A program made the translations under genes and the position numbers. Positions 36,855 to 46,491 of a stretch of 64,000 bases of DNA are shown one piece after another. The first letter of the stretch is position 1, and each line of letters starts with the position of its first letter. The notes under the pieces were generated by a model. The model was not told where the DNA came from. It made no database searches and worked only from the letters and a program-made list of their open reading frames with translations. Source of the DNA: Planctomycetota bacterium (lineage in GTDB: Bacteria; Planctomycetota; Planctomycetia; Planctomycetales; Planctomycetaceae); contig JACTNB010000033.1 of NCBI GenBank assembly GCA_014584345.1, positions 248,001 through 312,000 of the forward strand. The letters are read 5' to 3'.

Positions 36855-36952
36855 GATGGCATGGTTTCCATGAATAACGCGTACAATGGGGGCGGGACGG
36901 ACTTCACCGTGGAAGGTGACACCGACAACTGCTTCGCAGCAGGCATGTTGCT

Positions 36953-39208
36953 TCATCGGTGCGTCAACGTCAAGGCTTCCTCTTCGTTCAGGAATTCTAT
37001 CTTCCCGGTGGCCACGTCGTAGACGGCTCCCACGATTGCAATCTTGCCTTCGGAAACGAGTCGATTGAGCATCGTGCTTTCGTTCATAATGCGTTGCATC
37101 ATATGTTGGACATTATCCCTGGAGGCATGCGAGGCGAGGAGTTCCTGGTGTTCCGGTGGCAGGGTATTGAAGTGGCGATACTCGTTCAAATCGAGGGATT
37201 CATGGATATCGCTTAGAATGCCGTTAATATTTTCGCAGCCCGTGACGTCGGACGCACAGAGGGGGCTATCGATGAATTTCAAGGCGGTGGTCACCGCGCC
37301 ACAGCGGGTGTGTCCCATGACGAGAATGAGTTTCGCGCCTGCAACGCCACAGGCATATTCCATGCTGCCCAGCAATTTGTGGCTGACGATATTACCCGCC
37401 ACGCGGGCACTGAAGATGTCGCCCACGCCCAGATCGAAAATCAGTTCGGCGGGCGCGCGGGAATCGATGCAACTCAGCACGACGGCCAGGGGATGCTGGC
37501 TATCGGCCGTACCGTAAACCTGACGCGACAGGTCGCGCATCAGCCGCTTGCCGCTGGTAAACCGCTGGTGGCCTTCCTTGAGGATTTCGAGAATCTGATA
37601 AGGGGTGGCCTTCTCCTGTAGATCACGGCTGGAAAAGTCGGCAAATTGAATCTTGTCTTCCAGTGCGTAATGTTCCTGGAATCCCAGCAGGCTGACATCG
37701 ACTCCACGCGTCTGGGCCTTCTTGTCGCGATAGTCTCGAATCATGTCGAGGACTTCGGCATCGATATAGTTGGAATCGCGCGCGTCGATCAGGACATGTC
37801 CGCCCCGGGGGAGTTCGTCCAGGATCTTTTCTATGGCTGCCCGCTTGAAGAAACTGACCTGATTCGGCAATTCCACATGTAAGACTTCTCCTCCCAGATG
37901 CTTTTCAAGGATGCGGCTGACGGGCGTGCGAAAATTGCTGTAAAGAATGAAACTGAGGCTGACGCCCAGTCCAATCAGAATACCCAGCAGCAGATCCGTA
38001 AACACAATGGCCAGGATCGTGGCAAGAAACGGGATGAGTTGATAAAAGCCTTTTTTACCCATGCGGTAAAATAAACGCGGATCGGCCAGTTTGAAACCCG
38101 TGACAAACAAAATCGCGGCCAGGCAGGAAATCGGAATGGAATTCAGCCAGGTCGGCACCATTACCACGCAGAGCAACAGCAACAAACCGTGAACGATGGT
38201 GGAGAGTTTCGTTTGACTGCCTGAATTGATATTCACCGAACTACGGACAATGGCCGTCGTCAGGGGGATACCGCCGATCAGGCCCGCCACCATGTTACCC
38301 ACCCCCTGGGCCACCAGTTCCCGGCTGGGAGGGGAAGTGCGTTGCTTGGGATCGAGCCGATCGATCGCTTCCAAATTCAACAGGGACTCCAGCGACGCCA
38401 CCAGAGCAATGGTGATGGCTGCCTTGTAGACCAGGGGATTCGACCATTCGCCGAAATTCGGGAAACGGAGAAATTGCAGAAAACCGGCAAACGAGTCCGC
38501 CACGGGAACTTGCACCAGGTGTGTCCCGGAAATGGCCAGGGAACTTGCACGCATCTGAAACAATTCGTTGAGAAGCACACCCAGCAGCACAACAATCAAG
38601 GGGCCGGGAAGATAATACTTCCGTTGAAACTTAAGTCGATCCCAACAGACGAGCACGGCTATCGAGAGGAGCCCGATTAAGGCGGCTCCTCCATGAAAAT
38701 CAAAAAAGATTTCCACCAGTTCGGAAAACGTGTTTTCACGGTCTGGCTGAAGGAAGGACATTTCCCCCTCCGGGTCGGTATCGTGGCCCAGCAAGTGGGG
38801 AATCTGCTTGAGAATCAGGATGATCCCAATGGCTGCTAGCAGCCCCTTGATCACACTCATCGGGAAAAACGCGGCGATAAACCCGCCGCGTGCTAACCCC
38901 AGGGCTATCTGGATGATGCCCGCCAAGACGACGGCCAGGAGAAACGTTTCAAAAGATCCCAGCGCGGCAATTTGGGCCGCCACAATGGCGGTCAGGCCCG
39001 CCCCGGGGCCAGAAACGCTGGTTTGCGAACGACTGACGACTGCAACCACCAGCCCTCCCACAATCCCCGTCAAAACGCCAGAGATCAAGGGGGCATTCGA
39101 GGCCAGCGAGACCCCCAGGCACAGGGGAACCGCGACCAGGAAGACTACCATTCCGGCTGTCAGATCCCGCGGGAGTGTTGTCGAAGAAAATAACGTGGGG
39201 CGAGCCAT
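36953..39208 (-). CDS. SulP transporter - STAS - beta-carbonic anhydrase fusion
   Basis: 751 aa from the ATG at 39208; an in-frame GTG two codons upstream is the alternative. Residues ~10-400 are a SulP (SLC26) anion transporter with >10 membrane segments and the conserved SVSGPGAGLTAIVAAQIA. Residues ~430-530 form a STAS domain (VLIDARDSNYIDAEVLDMI). Residues ~550-751 are a beta-class carbonic anhydrase with zinc ligands Cys580, His633 and Cys636 and the Asp-Arg dyad after Cys580 (CIDSRAP, GHTRCGA). SulP-carbonic anhydrase fusions are known and thought to move bicarbonate, coupling hydration to transport. It probably acts in inorganic carbon or pH balance. Confidence 0.93.
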   Translation of the reverse strand: MARPTLFSSTTLPRDLTAGMVVFLVAVPLCLGVSLASNAPLISGVLTGIVGGLVVAVVSRSQTSVSGPGAGLTAIVAAQIAALGSFETFLLAVVLAGIIQIALGLARGGFIAAFFPMSVIKGLLAAIGIILILKQIPHLLGHDTDPEGEMSFLQPDRENTFSELVEIFFDFHGGAALIGLLSIAVLVCWDRLKFQRKYYLPGPLIVVLLGVLLNELFQMRASSLAISGTHLVQVPVADSFAGFLQFLRFPNFGEWSNPLVYKAAITIALVASLESLLNLEAIDRLDPKQRTSPPSRELVAQGVGNMVAGLIGGIPLTTAIVRSSVNINSGSQTKLSTIVHGLLLLLCVVMVPTWLNSIPISCLAAILFVTGFKLADPRLFYRMGKKGFYQLIPFLATILAIVFTDLLLGILIGLGVSLSFILYSNFRTPVSRILEKHLGGEVLHVELPNQVSFFKRAAIEKILDELPRGGHVLIDARDSNYIDAEVLDMIRDYRDKKAQTRGVDVSLLGFQEHYALEDKIQFADFSSRDLQEKATPYQILEILKEGHQRFTSGKRLMRDLSRQVYGTADSQHPLAVVLSCIDSRAPAELIFDLGVGDIFSARVAGNIVSHKLLGSMEYACGVAGAKLILVMGHTRCGAVTTALKFIDSPLCASDVTGCENINGILSDIHESLDLNEYRHFNTLPPEHQELLASHASRDNVQHMMQRIMNESTMLNRLVSEGKIAIVGAVYDVATGKIEFLNEEEALTLTHR

Positions 39209-39471
39209 GAGCACACTTTCATTTCTGAAGTCAACGCCAGTTGATTTCTGCTAAATACTCGCTATGCCGAGAAAAATTCTCGGTTATGTGGCAGCTTATC
39301 GAATGCAAGCGGCCTGTAAAACCATAAAGATTTTCTTGACCATCCCTCCGCCATTCTGTTAACATCAACAAACAGCCATGCAAGCATGGCTTCCTTCCAA
39401 ATTGCCCTGCCTTCGGATGCGGATCCTCACTTATGTGCCACAGCAGCAACCAGCGCCGCCTGAATTGTATC

Positions 39472-41883
39472 ATGCCCTGGAAGCCTCCCATCATTATGTT
39501 TGGCGTTTGCCTGTTGGGTGTTTTTGCGCAGTCGGAAGTTCTCCGGGGTGACGAACCCTTCGCGGCTGCCAGCGCTCTGGTGCAGAAATATTGCGCGGAC
39601 TGCCACCAGGGGGATGAACCCGCCGGTTCGCTTGAATTGTCGAACGTGGCAAGTCCCGCGGTGATCGTGCAAGAACGGCAGAAGTGGGAACAGGTGTTGA
39701 AAGTGGCGCGGACAGGCCAGATGCCACCGCCGAAGGCCGATCGTCCCACTTCGGAAGAACTGCAGACATTGATCTCGTACTTGAAGTTGGTCTTTGACGA
39801 AGCCGACCGCAATGCGGTCTCACGCGTCGGCAAAGTCACTGTTCGCCGTCTGAATCGAAGCGAATACAACAACACGATCCGCGATTTGATGGGTGTGGAT
39901 TTCGCTCCGGCAGCCGATTTTCCCGCCGATGATATCGGTCACGGCTTCGACAACATAGGCGACGTACTGACTATTTCCCCCGTGCTGATGGAACGGTATC
40001 TGGCAGCGGCGGAACAGATTGTGCAGCGGGCGATTACTCCCACTCCCCCTCCAGTGCCGAACAGGCATATCTCAGCCCGTTATACCGAACCCGCGGCGGC
40101 GAATATTCCCTGGGAAAATAACCTGCGTAAGCTTTCGACTGCTCCCAGCGACCAGGCGACGGAAACCGGCCCGCTTTACACGCGTTACAAGCTGCCAGCG
40201 GGCGATTATGTGTTCAAAACCAAACTTTTCGCCACCCACGCGGAAGATCAACCTGTGGAAATCGTGGTGCTGGCCTGCGGCGCGGGAGTAGAGCAGCCTG
40301 CCAGCGATGAAGAAGCCGCCGGGGTGTTCGGCAAGGCAGTTGCCAGTCTACGACCGTTTCAGGTGATTAAACGGATCAAGCTGACCCCCTCGGCAACCCG
40401 GAAACCAGAAACGATCGAAGTCCCCCTGTCTTTGCCGGAAGGGGTGGATCGCATGGCGCTAGGACTGTCGGTCTTGGGGGAACAAGCTCCGCCTGCTGAA
40501 CTTTTCGTGGAATATCTGGCATTGCAGGGACCGTTGGATACCCGTCCGGAATCGCACCGCCGCTTGCTGTCCGCCGATCCCGAACTTCCCGAGCAGGAGC
40601 GTTCCCGTGTAGTGCTGGCCCGTTTTCTGGAGCGTGCCTTGCGCCGCCCGATTACCCAGGAAGAACTCGATCGCCATGTGGAGTACGCCGAGTCGCTTCG
40701 TGGCGAGGGCCTGAACTGGGAAGCCAGCATCCAGCAGGTCCTGCAAGCCGTGTTGGTTTCGCCAAAGTTTCTGTTTCGCCTGGAACTCGATGACCGGCCC
40801 GTATCCGATACTCCTCAACCTCTGGATGAATTTCAATTGGCCTGCCGTCTGTCGTACTTCCTGTGGAGCAGCATGCCCGACCAGGAATTGTTTGACCTGG
40901 CGCGGTCAAACCAACTGGAAGCGAACCTGGAAACTCAGGTGCGTCGTATGTTGGCCGACGGTAAGTCGGCCGCGTTGCTGGAGCAGTTTTCACTTCAATG
41001 GCTGCAACTTCAGCGTCTTCAGACATTTACCCCCGATCCCCAGGCATTCCCTCAATTCAACGAACGGTTGCGGCAGTCGATGCAACGGGAGACCGAGTTG
41101 TTTTTCGCGGAAATTGTACGGGACGATCGCAGCGTATTAGACCTGATCGACGCCGACTTTACCTATCTGAACGAACCCCTGGCCCGACACTATGGAATAG
41201 CGGACACGAACGGAAACTTCGTGGGGAAGAAGCCTCTGGCTCCCCCCGGAGAGCCGATTCGCGGCCGAGAGTTTAAGCGGGTCCGTCTGCAGGGAGATTT
41301 GCGAGGGGGCTTGCTGACACAGGCCAGCGTGTTGACCGTGACCTCGAACCCCACTCGGACATCCCCCGTTAAGCGTGGTCGCTGGGTGCTGGAACAGATT
41401 CTGGGGAGCCCCCCACCCCCTCCGCCGCCGAATGCCCCCGAACTGGCCGAAGGCTCCGCTGCGGAACTGACCGGCACGCTGCGCGAACGGATGATCCAGC
41501 ATATGGAAAACCCGGCCTGCGCGGCCTGCCACGCCCTGATGGATCCGATAGGCTTTGCCTTCGAAAACTTTAATGCAATCGGGGGGTATCGCGAACGGGA
41601 CGGAGAATTTATGATCGATCCCAGCGGAACACTCCCCGATGGGAAAACATTTCAAGGACCGAAAGAGCTGAAGGCGATTTTATTGGAACAGTCGGACCTG
41701 TTCACCCGAACGTTGACGGAAAAAATGTTGACCTACGCCCTGGGGCGTGGATTGGAATCGTACGATCGAGCGGCCGTTACGAAAATACAGTCGGCCCTGG
41801 CCGCCGATGACTATAAATTTTCACGCCTTGTGTCAGCCATAGCCCATAGCGATCCCTTTCGCATGCGGCCCGGAAAGGAATGA
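39472..41883 (+). CDS. cytochrome - DUF1587/1592/1588/1585 protein
   Basis: 803 aa from the ATG at 39472; an in-frame ATG at 39433 is the alternative and neither has a strong Shine-Dalgarno. After a signal peptide comes a cytochrome domain with C41-x-x-C44-H45 (CADCH). The DUF1587 start VRRLNRSEYNNTIRDLMGVDF follows, then a beta-rich part (DUF1595-like), DUF1592 (FQLACRLSYFLWSSMPDQELFDLA), DUF1588 (SNPTRTSPVKRGRWVLEQILG with a second CAACH heme-type motif) and DUF1585 (TYALGRGLESYD). Periplasmic with unknown substrate. It is co-transcribed with the DUF1552 gene 6 nt downstream. Confidence 0.92.
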   Translation: MPWKPPIIMFGVCLLGVFAQSEVLRGDEPFAAASALVQKYCADCHQGDEPAGSLELSNVASPAVIVQERQKWEQVLKVARTGQMPPPKADRPTSEELQTLISYLKLVFDEADRNAVSRVGKVTVRRLNRSEYNNTIRDLMGVDFAPAADFPADDIGHGFDNIGDVLTISPVLMERYLAAAEQIVQRAITPTPPPVPNRHISARYTEPAAANIPWENNLRKLSTAPSDQATETGPLYTRYKLPAGDYVFKTKLFATHAEDQPVEIVVLACGAGVEQPASDEEAAGVFGKAVASLRPFQVIKRIKLTPSATRKPETIEVPLSLPEGVDRMALGLSVLGEQAPPAELFVEYLALQGPLDTRPESHRRLLSADPELPEQERSRVVLARFLERALRRPITQEELDRHVEYAESLRGEGLNWEASIQQVLQAVLVSPKFLFRLELDDRPVSDTPQPLDEFQLACRLSYFLWSSMPDQELFDLARSNQLEANLETQVRRMLADGKSAALLEQFSLQWLQLQRLQTFTPDPQAFPQFNERLRQSMQRETELFFAEIVRDDRSVLDLIDADFTYLNEPLARHYGIADTNGNFVGKKPLAPPGEPIRGREFKRVRLQGDLRGGLLTQASVLTVTSNPTRTSPVKRGRWVLEQILGSPPPPPPPNAPELAEGSAAELTGTLRERMIQHMENPACAACHALMDPIGFAFENFNAIGGYRERDGEFMIDPSGTLPDGKTFQGPKELKAILLEQSDLFTRTLTEKMLTYALGRGLESYDRAAVTKIQSALAADDYKFSRLVSAIAHSDPFRMRPGKE

Positions 41884-41889
41884 TCCCTC

Positions 41890-43233
41890 ATGACGCCCCG
41901 CCGTCCTGTTTCGCGTCGCACCGTATTAAAAGGCCTGAGTACCGCCATTGCCCTTCCCTGGCTGGAGGTCATGGGGCCCGTCACCAGTTGGGCGGGAGAA
42001 ACGGCGGGAACCGCCGCGGCCCCCAACCGCATGGCCTTCCTGTATGTCCCCAACGGGATCAACATGGCTGACTGGACCCCCTCGACGGAAGGGAGCGATT
42101 TCGAGCTTCCCTCGATCCTGCGGGCATTGGAGCCGGTACGCGAGGATCTACTCGTGTTGACCGGTTTGACCGCCGACAAGGCCCGTGCGAATGGAGATGG
42201 CGGGGGCGATCATGCCCGGGCCCTTTCCGCGTTCTTGACGGGAACGCAACCTCGAAAAACCGACGGAGCCGATATCCGCGCGGGAATTTCCGTGGACCAG
42301 GTGGCCGCCGCCCGGATTGGTCATCACACCCGCCTGGGGTCGCTTGAAATCGGCTGTGAACGAGGCTCGATGGCCGGGAATTGCGATTCGGGCTATAGCT
42401 GCGTTTATTCCTCCACCATGTCCTGGCGATCCGCGACTCAACCGCTCCCCAAGGAAGTGAATCCGAAACTCGTTTTCGAGCGTCTGTTTGGCTCGGGCCC
42501 CGATTCCGCCCGCCAGCAGCGGGATGCCGTGCGCCGCAGCGTGCTCGATTTCGTGCGGGAAGATTCTCGTGACATCCAACGCAAATTGAGCGGAGCCGAC
42601 GTGCGAAAGCTCGATGAATACTTTAGCTCGATTCGCGATATCGAACTGCGGATCGAACGGGCCGCTTCGCTTCCCGCCGTGGCACGCCCCGATATGCCGC
42701 AACCCGAAGGCCCCCCGGAAGCCTACGAGGATCATATTCGCCTGATGTGCGATCTCCTGGTGCTGGCCTTCCAGGCGGATGTAACCCGGATAGGTACGTT
42801 CGTGTTGGCCAACGAGGGGAGCAATCGTCCCTACCCCTTCATCGGCGTTTCCGAAGGGCACCACGATTTATCGCATCACGGGAACGACCAGGCGAAAAAG
42901 GATAAAATACGCCAGATCAACGAATTCCATGCACGGCAATTTGCCTATCTGCTGGAAAAGCTGAAGGGGACTGCCGAAGGCGACGGCACGTTGCTCGATC
43001 ATTCCATGATTGTCTACGGCAGCGGCAATAGCGACGGGAATGCCCACAACCACGATGACCTGCCTGTCCTGCTGGCGGGCAATGCCGGCGGGACGATTCA
43101 AACGGGACGGCATATACGCTATCCCAAGGAAACACCCCTGAACAATCTCTGGCTATCGCTGCTGGAACGCGTGGATGTCGCGGTCCCCTTCCTGGGCGAC
43201 AGCACGGGCAGTTTGACCGGTCTACGAGGCTGA
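41890..43233 (+). CDS. DUF1552 protein, Tat-exported
   Basis: 447 aa. The N-terminus VSRRTVLKGLSTAIALPWLE is a Tat signal. The rest is DUF1552: RMAFLYVPNGINMADWTP, GGGDHARALSAFLTGTQPRKTDGADIRAGISVDQVAA, GYSCVYSSTMSWRSATQPLP and a late SMIVYGSGNSDGNAHNHDDLP. DUF1552 relates to the DUF1501/alkaline-phosphatase-like fold and is the fixed partner of DUF1592-type cytochromes in planctomycetes. It starts 6 nt after the upstream stop, so the two are translationally linked. Function unknown. Confidence 0.92.
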   Translation: MTPRRPVSRRTVLKGLSTAIALPWLEVMGPVTSWAGETAGTAAAPNRMAFLYVPNGINMADWTPSTEGSDFELPSILRALEPVREDLLVLTGLTADKARANGDGGGDHARALSAFLTGTQPRKTDGADIRAGISVDQVAAARIGHHTRLGSLEIGCERGSMAGNCDSGYSCVYSSTMSWRSATQPLPKEVNPKLVFERLFGSGPDSARQQRDAVRRSVLDFVREDSRDIQRKLSGADVRKLDEYFSSIRDIELRIERAASLPAVARPDMPQPEGPPEAYEDHIRLMCDLLVLAFQADVTRIGTFVLANEGSNRPYPFIGVSEGHHDLSHHGNDQAKKDKIRQINEFHARQFAYLLEKLKGTAEGDGTLLDHSMIVYGSGNSDGNAHNHDDLPVLLAGNAGGTIQTGRHIRYPKETPLNNLWLSLLERVDVAVPFLGDSTGSLTGLRG

Positions 43234-43500
43234 CGCGGCATTTCGCGCAGAGCAGCTGCGGAAAATTAAGTTGAAGACTGCTGCCGTGTAGGGGCTGGTC
43301 ATCGGTCGAGATTTTTCTGAACGATATTCAAGCAAAACTCGGCAAATTCAGAAACGGTCCATGATATTGTCGTCTCTGTATATTTGCACTTGACTTGACG
43401 AAAGACCAGAATATTCATGCGGTTTGATGGGACGGGTGGAGAAGTCAATCTCCCTGTTGCCCCAACCTGAATTCCCTGGCCCCGGACTGGAGGCTGTCAC

Positions 43501-46491
43501 GTGCGGGAGAATAGTCCACTGCTGTGGGGGGCCTTTCTGGCCTGTGGGGGAATTGTCCTTACTGCTCCCGTACATGGTGCAGGAGTCGATTTTCAGAAAC
43601 AAATTGCCCCACTGCTATCCGAGCATTGCCTGCGTTGTCATTCCGAGGGAAATAGTCAGGGTGAGTTGTCGTTGACAACCGACAAGCATCTGCGGGCCAA
43701 GGACTATCTCGCCGCGGGAAATGCCGCGGAAAGTTATCTGATGGACGTAGTTACTTCGCGGGAAGGCAAGCCGGCCGCGATGCCCAAGGAGGCTCCCCCG
43801 CTGACGGAACAGCAGGTCGGGCTACTGCGGGAATGGATTAACGCGGGGGCGGAGTGGCCCGAGGGCCTGGTGTTGCGGGAAAAATCGAAGGCAGATGCCT
43901 CATGGTGGTCGTTGCAGCCTGTCCGCGAATTGCATCCTCCCACGCCAGAGGGGATACCGGATTCCTGGGATCGCAATCCGATTGACCGGTTCGTGTTTGC
44001 GAAGTTGGCCGAACATGGACTGCAGCCCAGCCTGCGGGCCGAGCCGAGAATTCTGATGCGCCGCCTCAGCTTCGATGTGCTTGGCTTGCCCCCTGCCCCG
44101 GAGGACCTTGTGGCATTCGAGCGGGACGCGGATGCGCGGGCCTATGCAGCCCAGGTGGAACGGTTACTGGATTCTCCCCACCGGGGAGAGCGGCTGGCTC
44201 AACATTGGCTGGATATTGTGCATTACGCGGATACGCATGGGTACGAGCGGGACCAGCGTCGCGACCATGCCTGGCGTTATCGCGACTACGTCATCCGGGC
44301 CTTCAACCAGGACAAACCGTACAATCTGTTTCTGAAAGAGCAGATCGCGGGGGATGTGCTCGAACCGAAGTCCGCAGAGGCTGTGATTGCCACGGGCTTT
44401 CTGGCGGCCGGCCCCTGGGACTTTGTGGGGCAGGTGGAAACGAAAAGTCCCGAACTCCGGCGAGCGGCCCGCGCGCTGGATCTGGACGATATGGTGACTC
44501 AGGTTATGACTTCCACAATCGCCATGACCATCAATTGTGCCCGTTGTCACGATCATAAATTAGACCCCATCTCCCAGCGGGAGTATTATCAGTTGTGGGC
44601 GGTGTTCGCGGACTTGAAGCGAGAACATCGCGTGGTTGATCCCGAGGATCAGAAGCGATATCAGCGGGACAAGGCAAACCTGGAGCAGCAACTGGCCGAA
44701 ATTCGGCGACAGTTGCGGATTCTCGCGGATGTTCCGCTGGATCTGGCCGATGTTGTCGGAGGGGGCGACGGATTTGGTTCGGGGAAACGTGGCCAGGGGA
44801 TCGATCCGCGTACAGGGCGGACTCAACAAGCTGCCCAGTCGGATCTGACTGGAATTCGCCCGGGGGAATTCACCACTTGCGAGCATAAGTTCATCGATGG
44901 GGTCTTTATCCCATCGGCTGGTCGCAGCCTGGTCAGTTCCACGGGACTGTTTGCACAGGAATTGCCCTTCAATTCCGGGAAGGCCTGGGATGCCATTCGC
45001 AATGGTCCGGTCACCAGTCAATTTTCCACGAAATGGGGAGACGTGGATTATAACGCAGCAGGACATTCGCTGCTGGGGTTGCATGCAAATGCCGGGATCA
45101 CGTTTGATCTGGCGGAAATCAGGTCGACTACGGGACGCTCGCTGGATCGATTTTACAGTGTGGTTGGATACGGTGGGCGACTGGAAACACCGAGTGCCAA
45201 TTTCTGGGTGCTGCTGGATGGAGAACTCGTCCATGCGAGCAGGCTGGGCCGACTGGATGCGATCGAGGTCTCGGTACCTCTGCCAGAGCAAGCCCGGTTT
45301 CTGACATTAATTTCCACGGACGGTGAAAATGGCTACGCACACGATCAGATCAGCTTCGGTGATCCACGCATCGAGTTTAGACGGGATGTCCCAGGCAAGC
45401 CAGAGGCAGAACAGGCCCGGCTGCGTCTGCGGCAGGAACAAGCAGCACTCGAATCCAGGTTGCGTGAACTGCAAGAACCCGCAATGTTTTATGGAGTTTC
45501 CACGGAAGCGTCACCGCCAGTGCATATTCTTCGTCGGGGAGATCCGGAATCGCCTGGAGAGCAGGTGCGGCCTGGTCGCCTGAACTGGGGACGCGGCGAA
45601 GCTGTATTCGCGGGGGAGGAACTCTCCGATGCGGAACGACGACTCGCTCTGGTGGACTGGATTGTCGATCCCCAGCATCCGTTAACGGCCCGTGTCATCG
45701 TGAATCGCCTGTGGAGTTGGCACTTTGGACGTGGGCTGGTCGAAACGCCCAGTGATTTTGGTTACGGCGGGGGAAGACCGTCACATCCGGAATTGCTCGA
45801 CTGGCTGGCTGCTGAACTTGTACGGGCCAATTGGAGTCTGAAGCACATTCAGCGATTGATCCTCACCTCGCAGACGTATCAGATGACAAGTCGCGGAGAG
45901 CCTCCTCAGGCAGGAAACTCGGTCGATCCTCTTCAGATTGATAGAGACAATCGTCTGTTGTGGCGCATGAACGCGCGGCGGCTCGACGCGGAAGTGCTGC
46001 GAGATTCGGTGCTGGCCATCACGGGGCTGCTTAATCGAGAAATGCATGGCCCGGGCTACCGCGATTTTGAGTATCAGGAGGCGTACGCACCGGTGTATGT
46101 CTACAAAACCGCCGATCGTCCAGAACTCTGGCGCAGGTCGATTTATCGCTTTGTGGTGCGGACAACCCCGAATCGCTTTCTAACGACCTTGAATTGTCCC
46201 GATCCTGCCAACTTAACACCCAGGCGGCATGTCACCACGACGCCTCTGCAGTCGCTGGCGCTGTACAACAACGACTTCATGTTGCAGCAATCGCAGTATT
46301 TGAGAGAGCGGCTCGAGCGGGAAGCCGGCGCGGCTGTCGCAGCCCAGGTGGAACGTGCCTTCTGGCTGGTGCTGGGCCGCCCGGTGACTGCGCGTGAAAG
46401 CGAACTGTCGAAGAATTTTGTCGAACAGCATGGGCTGTTTGCGTTTTGTCGTTCCCTGCTGAATACGAATGAGTTTGTGTATGTGGACTGA
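43501..46491 (+). CDS. PSCyt1-DUF1549-(NPCBM-like)-DUF1553 protein
   Basis: 996 aa from a GTG at 43501; the signal peptide ends near HGAG. The heme motif is C43-LRC-H47. DUF1549 follows (NPIDRFVFAKLAEHGL, AQHWLDIVHYADTHGYE, KPYNLFLKEQIAGDV, NCARCHDHKLDPI). A coiled-coil stretch runs to ~420. Between DUF1549 and DUF1553, at about residues 490-630, sits an insert that reads like an NPCBM/carbohydrate-binding module: LGLHANAGITFDLAEIR, RFYSVVGYGG, NFWVLLDGELVHAS. DUF1553 closes the protein (HPLTARVIVNRLWSWHFGRGLVETPSDFG). The insert suggests docking on a polysaccharide. Confidence 0.9.
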   Translation: MRENSPLLWGAFLACGGIVLTAPVHGAGVDFQKQIAPLLSEHCLRCHSEGNSQGELSLTTDKHLRAKDYLAAGNAAESYLMDVVTSREGKPAAMPKEAPPLTEQQVGLLREWINAGAEWPEGLVLREKSKADASWWSLQPVRELHPPTPEGIPDSWDRNPIDRFVFAKLAEHGLQPSLRAEPRILMRRLSFDVLGLPPAPEDLVAFERDADARAYAAQVERLLDSPHRGERLAQHWLDIVHYADTHGYERDQRRDHAWRYRDYVIRAFNQDKPYNLFLKEQIAGDVLEPKSAEAVIATGFLAAGPWDFVGQVETKSPELRRAARALDLDDMVTQVMTSTIAMTINCARCHDHKLDPISQREYYQLWAVFADLKREHRVVDPEDQKRYQRDKANLEQQLAEIRRQLRILADVPLDLADVVGGGDGFGSGKRGQGIDPRTGRTQQAAQSDLTGIRPGEFTTCEHKFIDGVFIPSAGRSLVSSTGLFAQELPFNSGKAWDAIRNGPVTSQFSTKWGDVDYNAAGHSLLGLHANAGITFDLAEIRSTTGRSLDRFYSVVGYGGRLETPSANFWVLLDGELVHASRLGRLDAIEVSVPLPEQARFLTLISTDGENGYAHDQISFGDPRIEFRRDVPGKPEAEQARLRLRQEQAALESRLRELQEPAMFYGVSTEASPPVHILRRGDPESPGEQVRPGRLNWGRGEAVFAGEELSDAERRLALVDWIVDPQHPLTARVIVNRLWSWHFGRGLVETPSDFGYGGGRPSHPELLDWLAAELVRANWSLKHIQRLILTSQTYQMTSRGEPPQAGNSVDPLQIDRDNRLLWRMNARRLDAEVLRDSVLAITGLLNREMHGPGYRDFEYQEAYAPVYVYKTADRPELWRRSIYRFVVRTTPNRFLTTLNCPDPANLTPRRHVTTTPLQSLALYNNDFMLQQSQYLRERLEREAGAAVAAQVERAFWLVLGRPVTARESELSKNFVEQHGLFAFCRSLLNTNEFVYVD

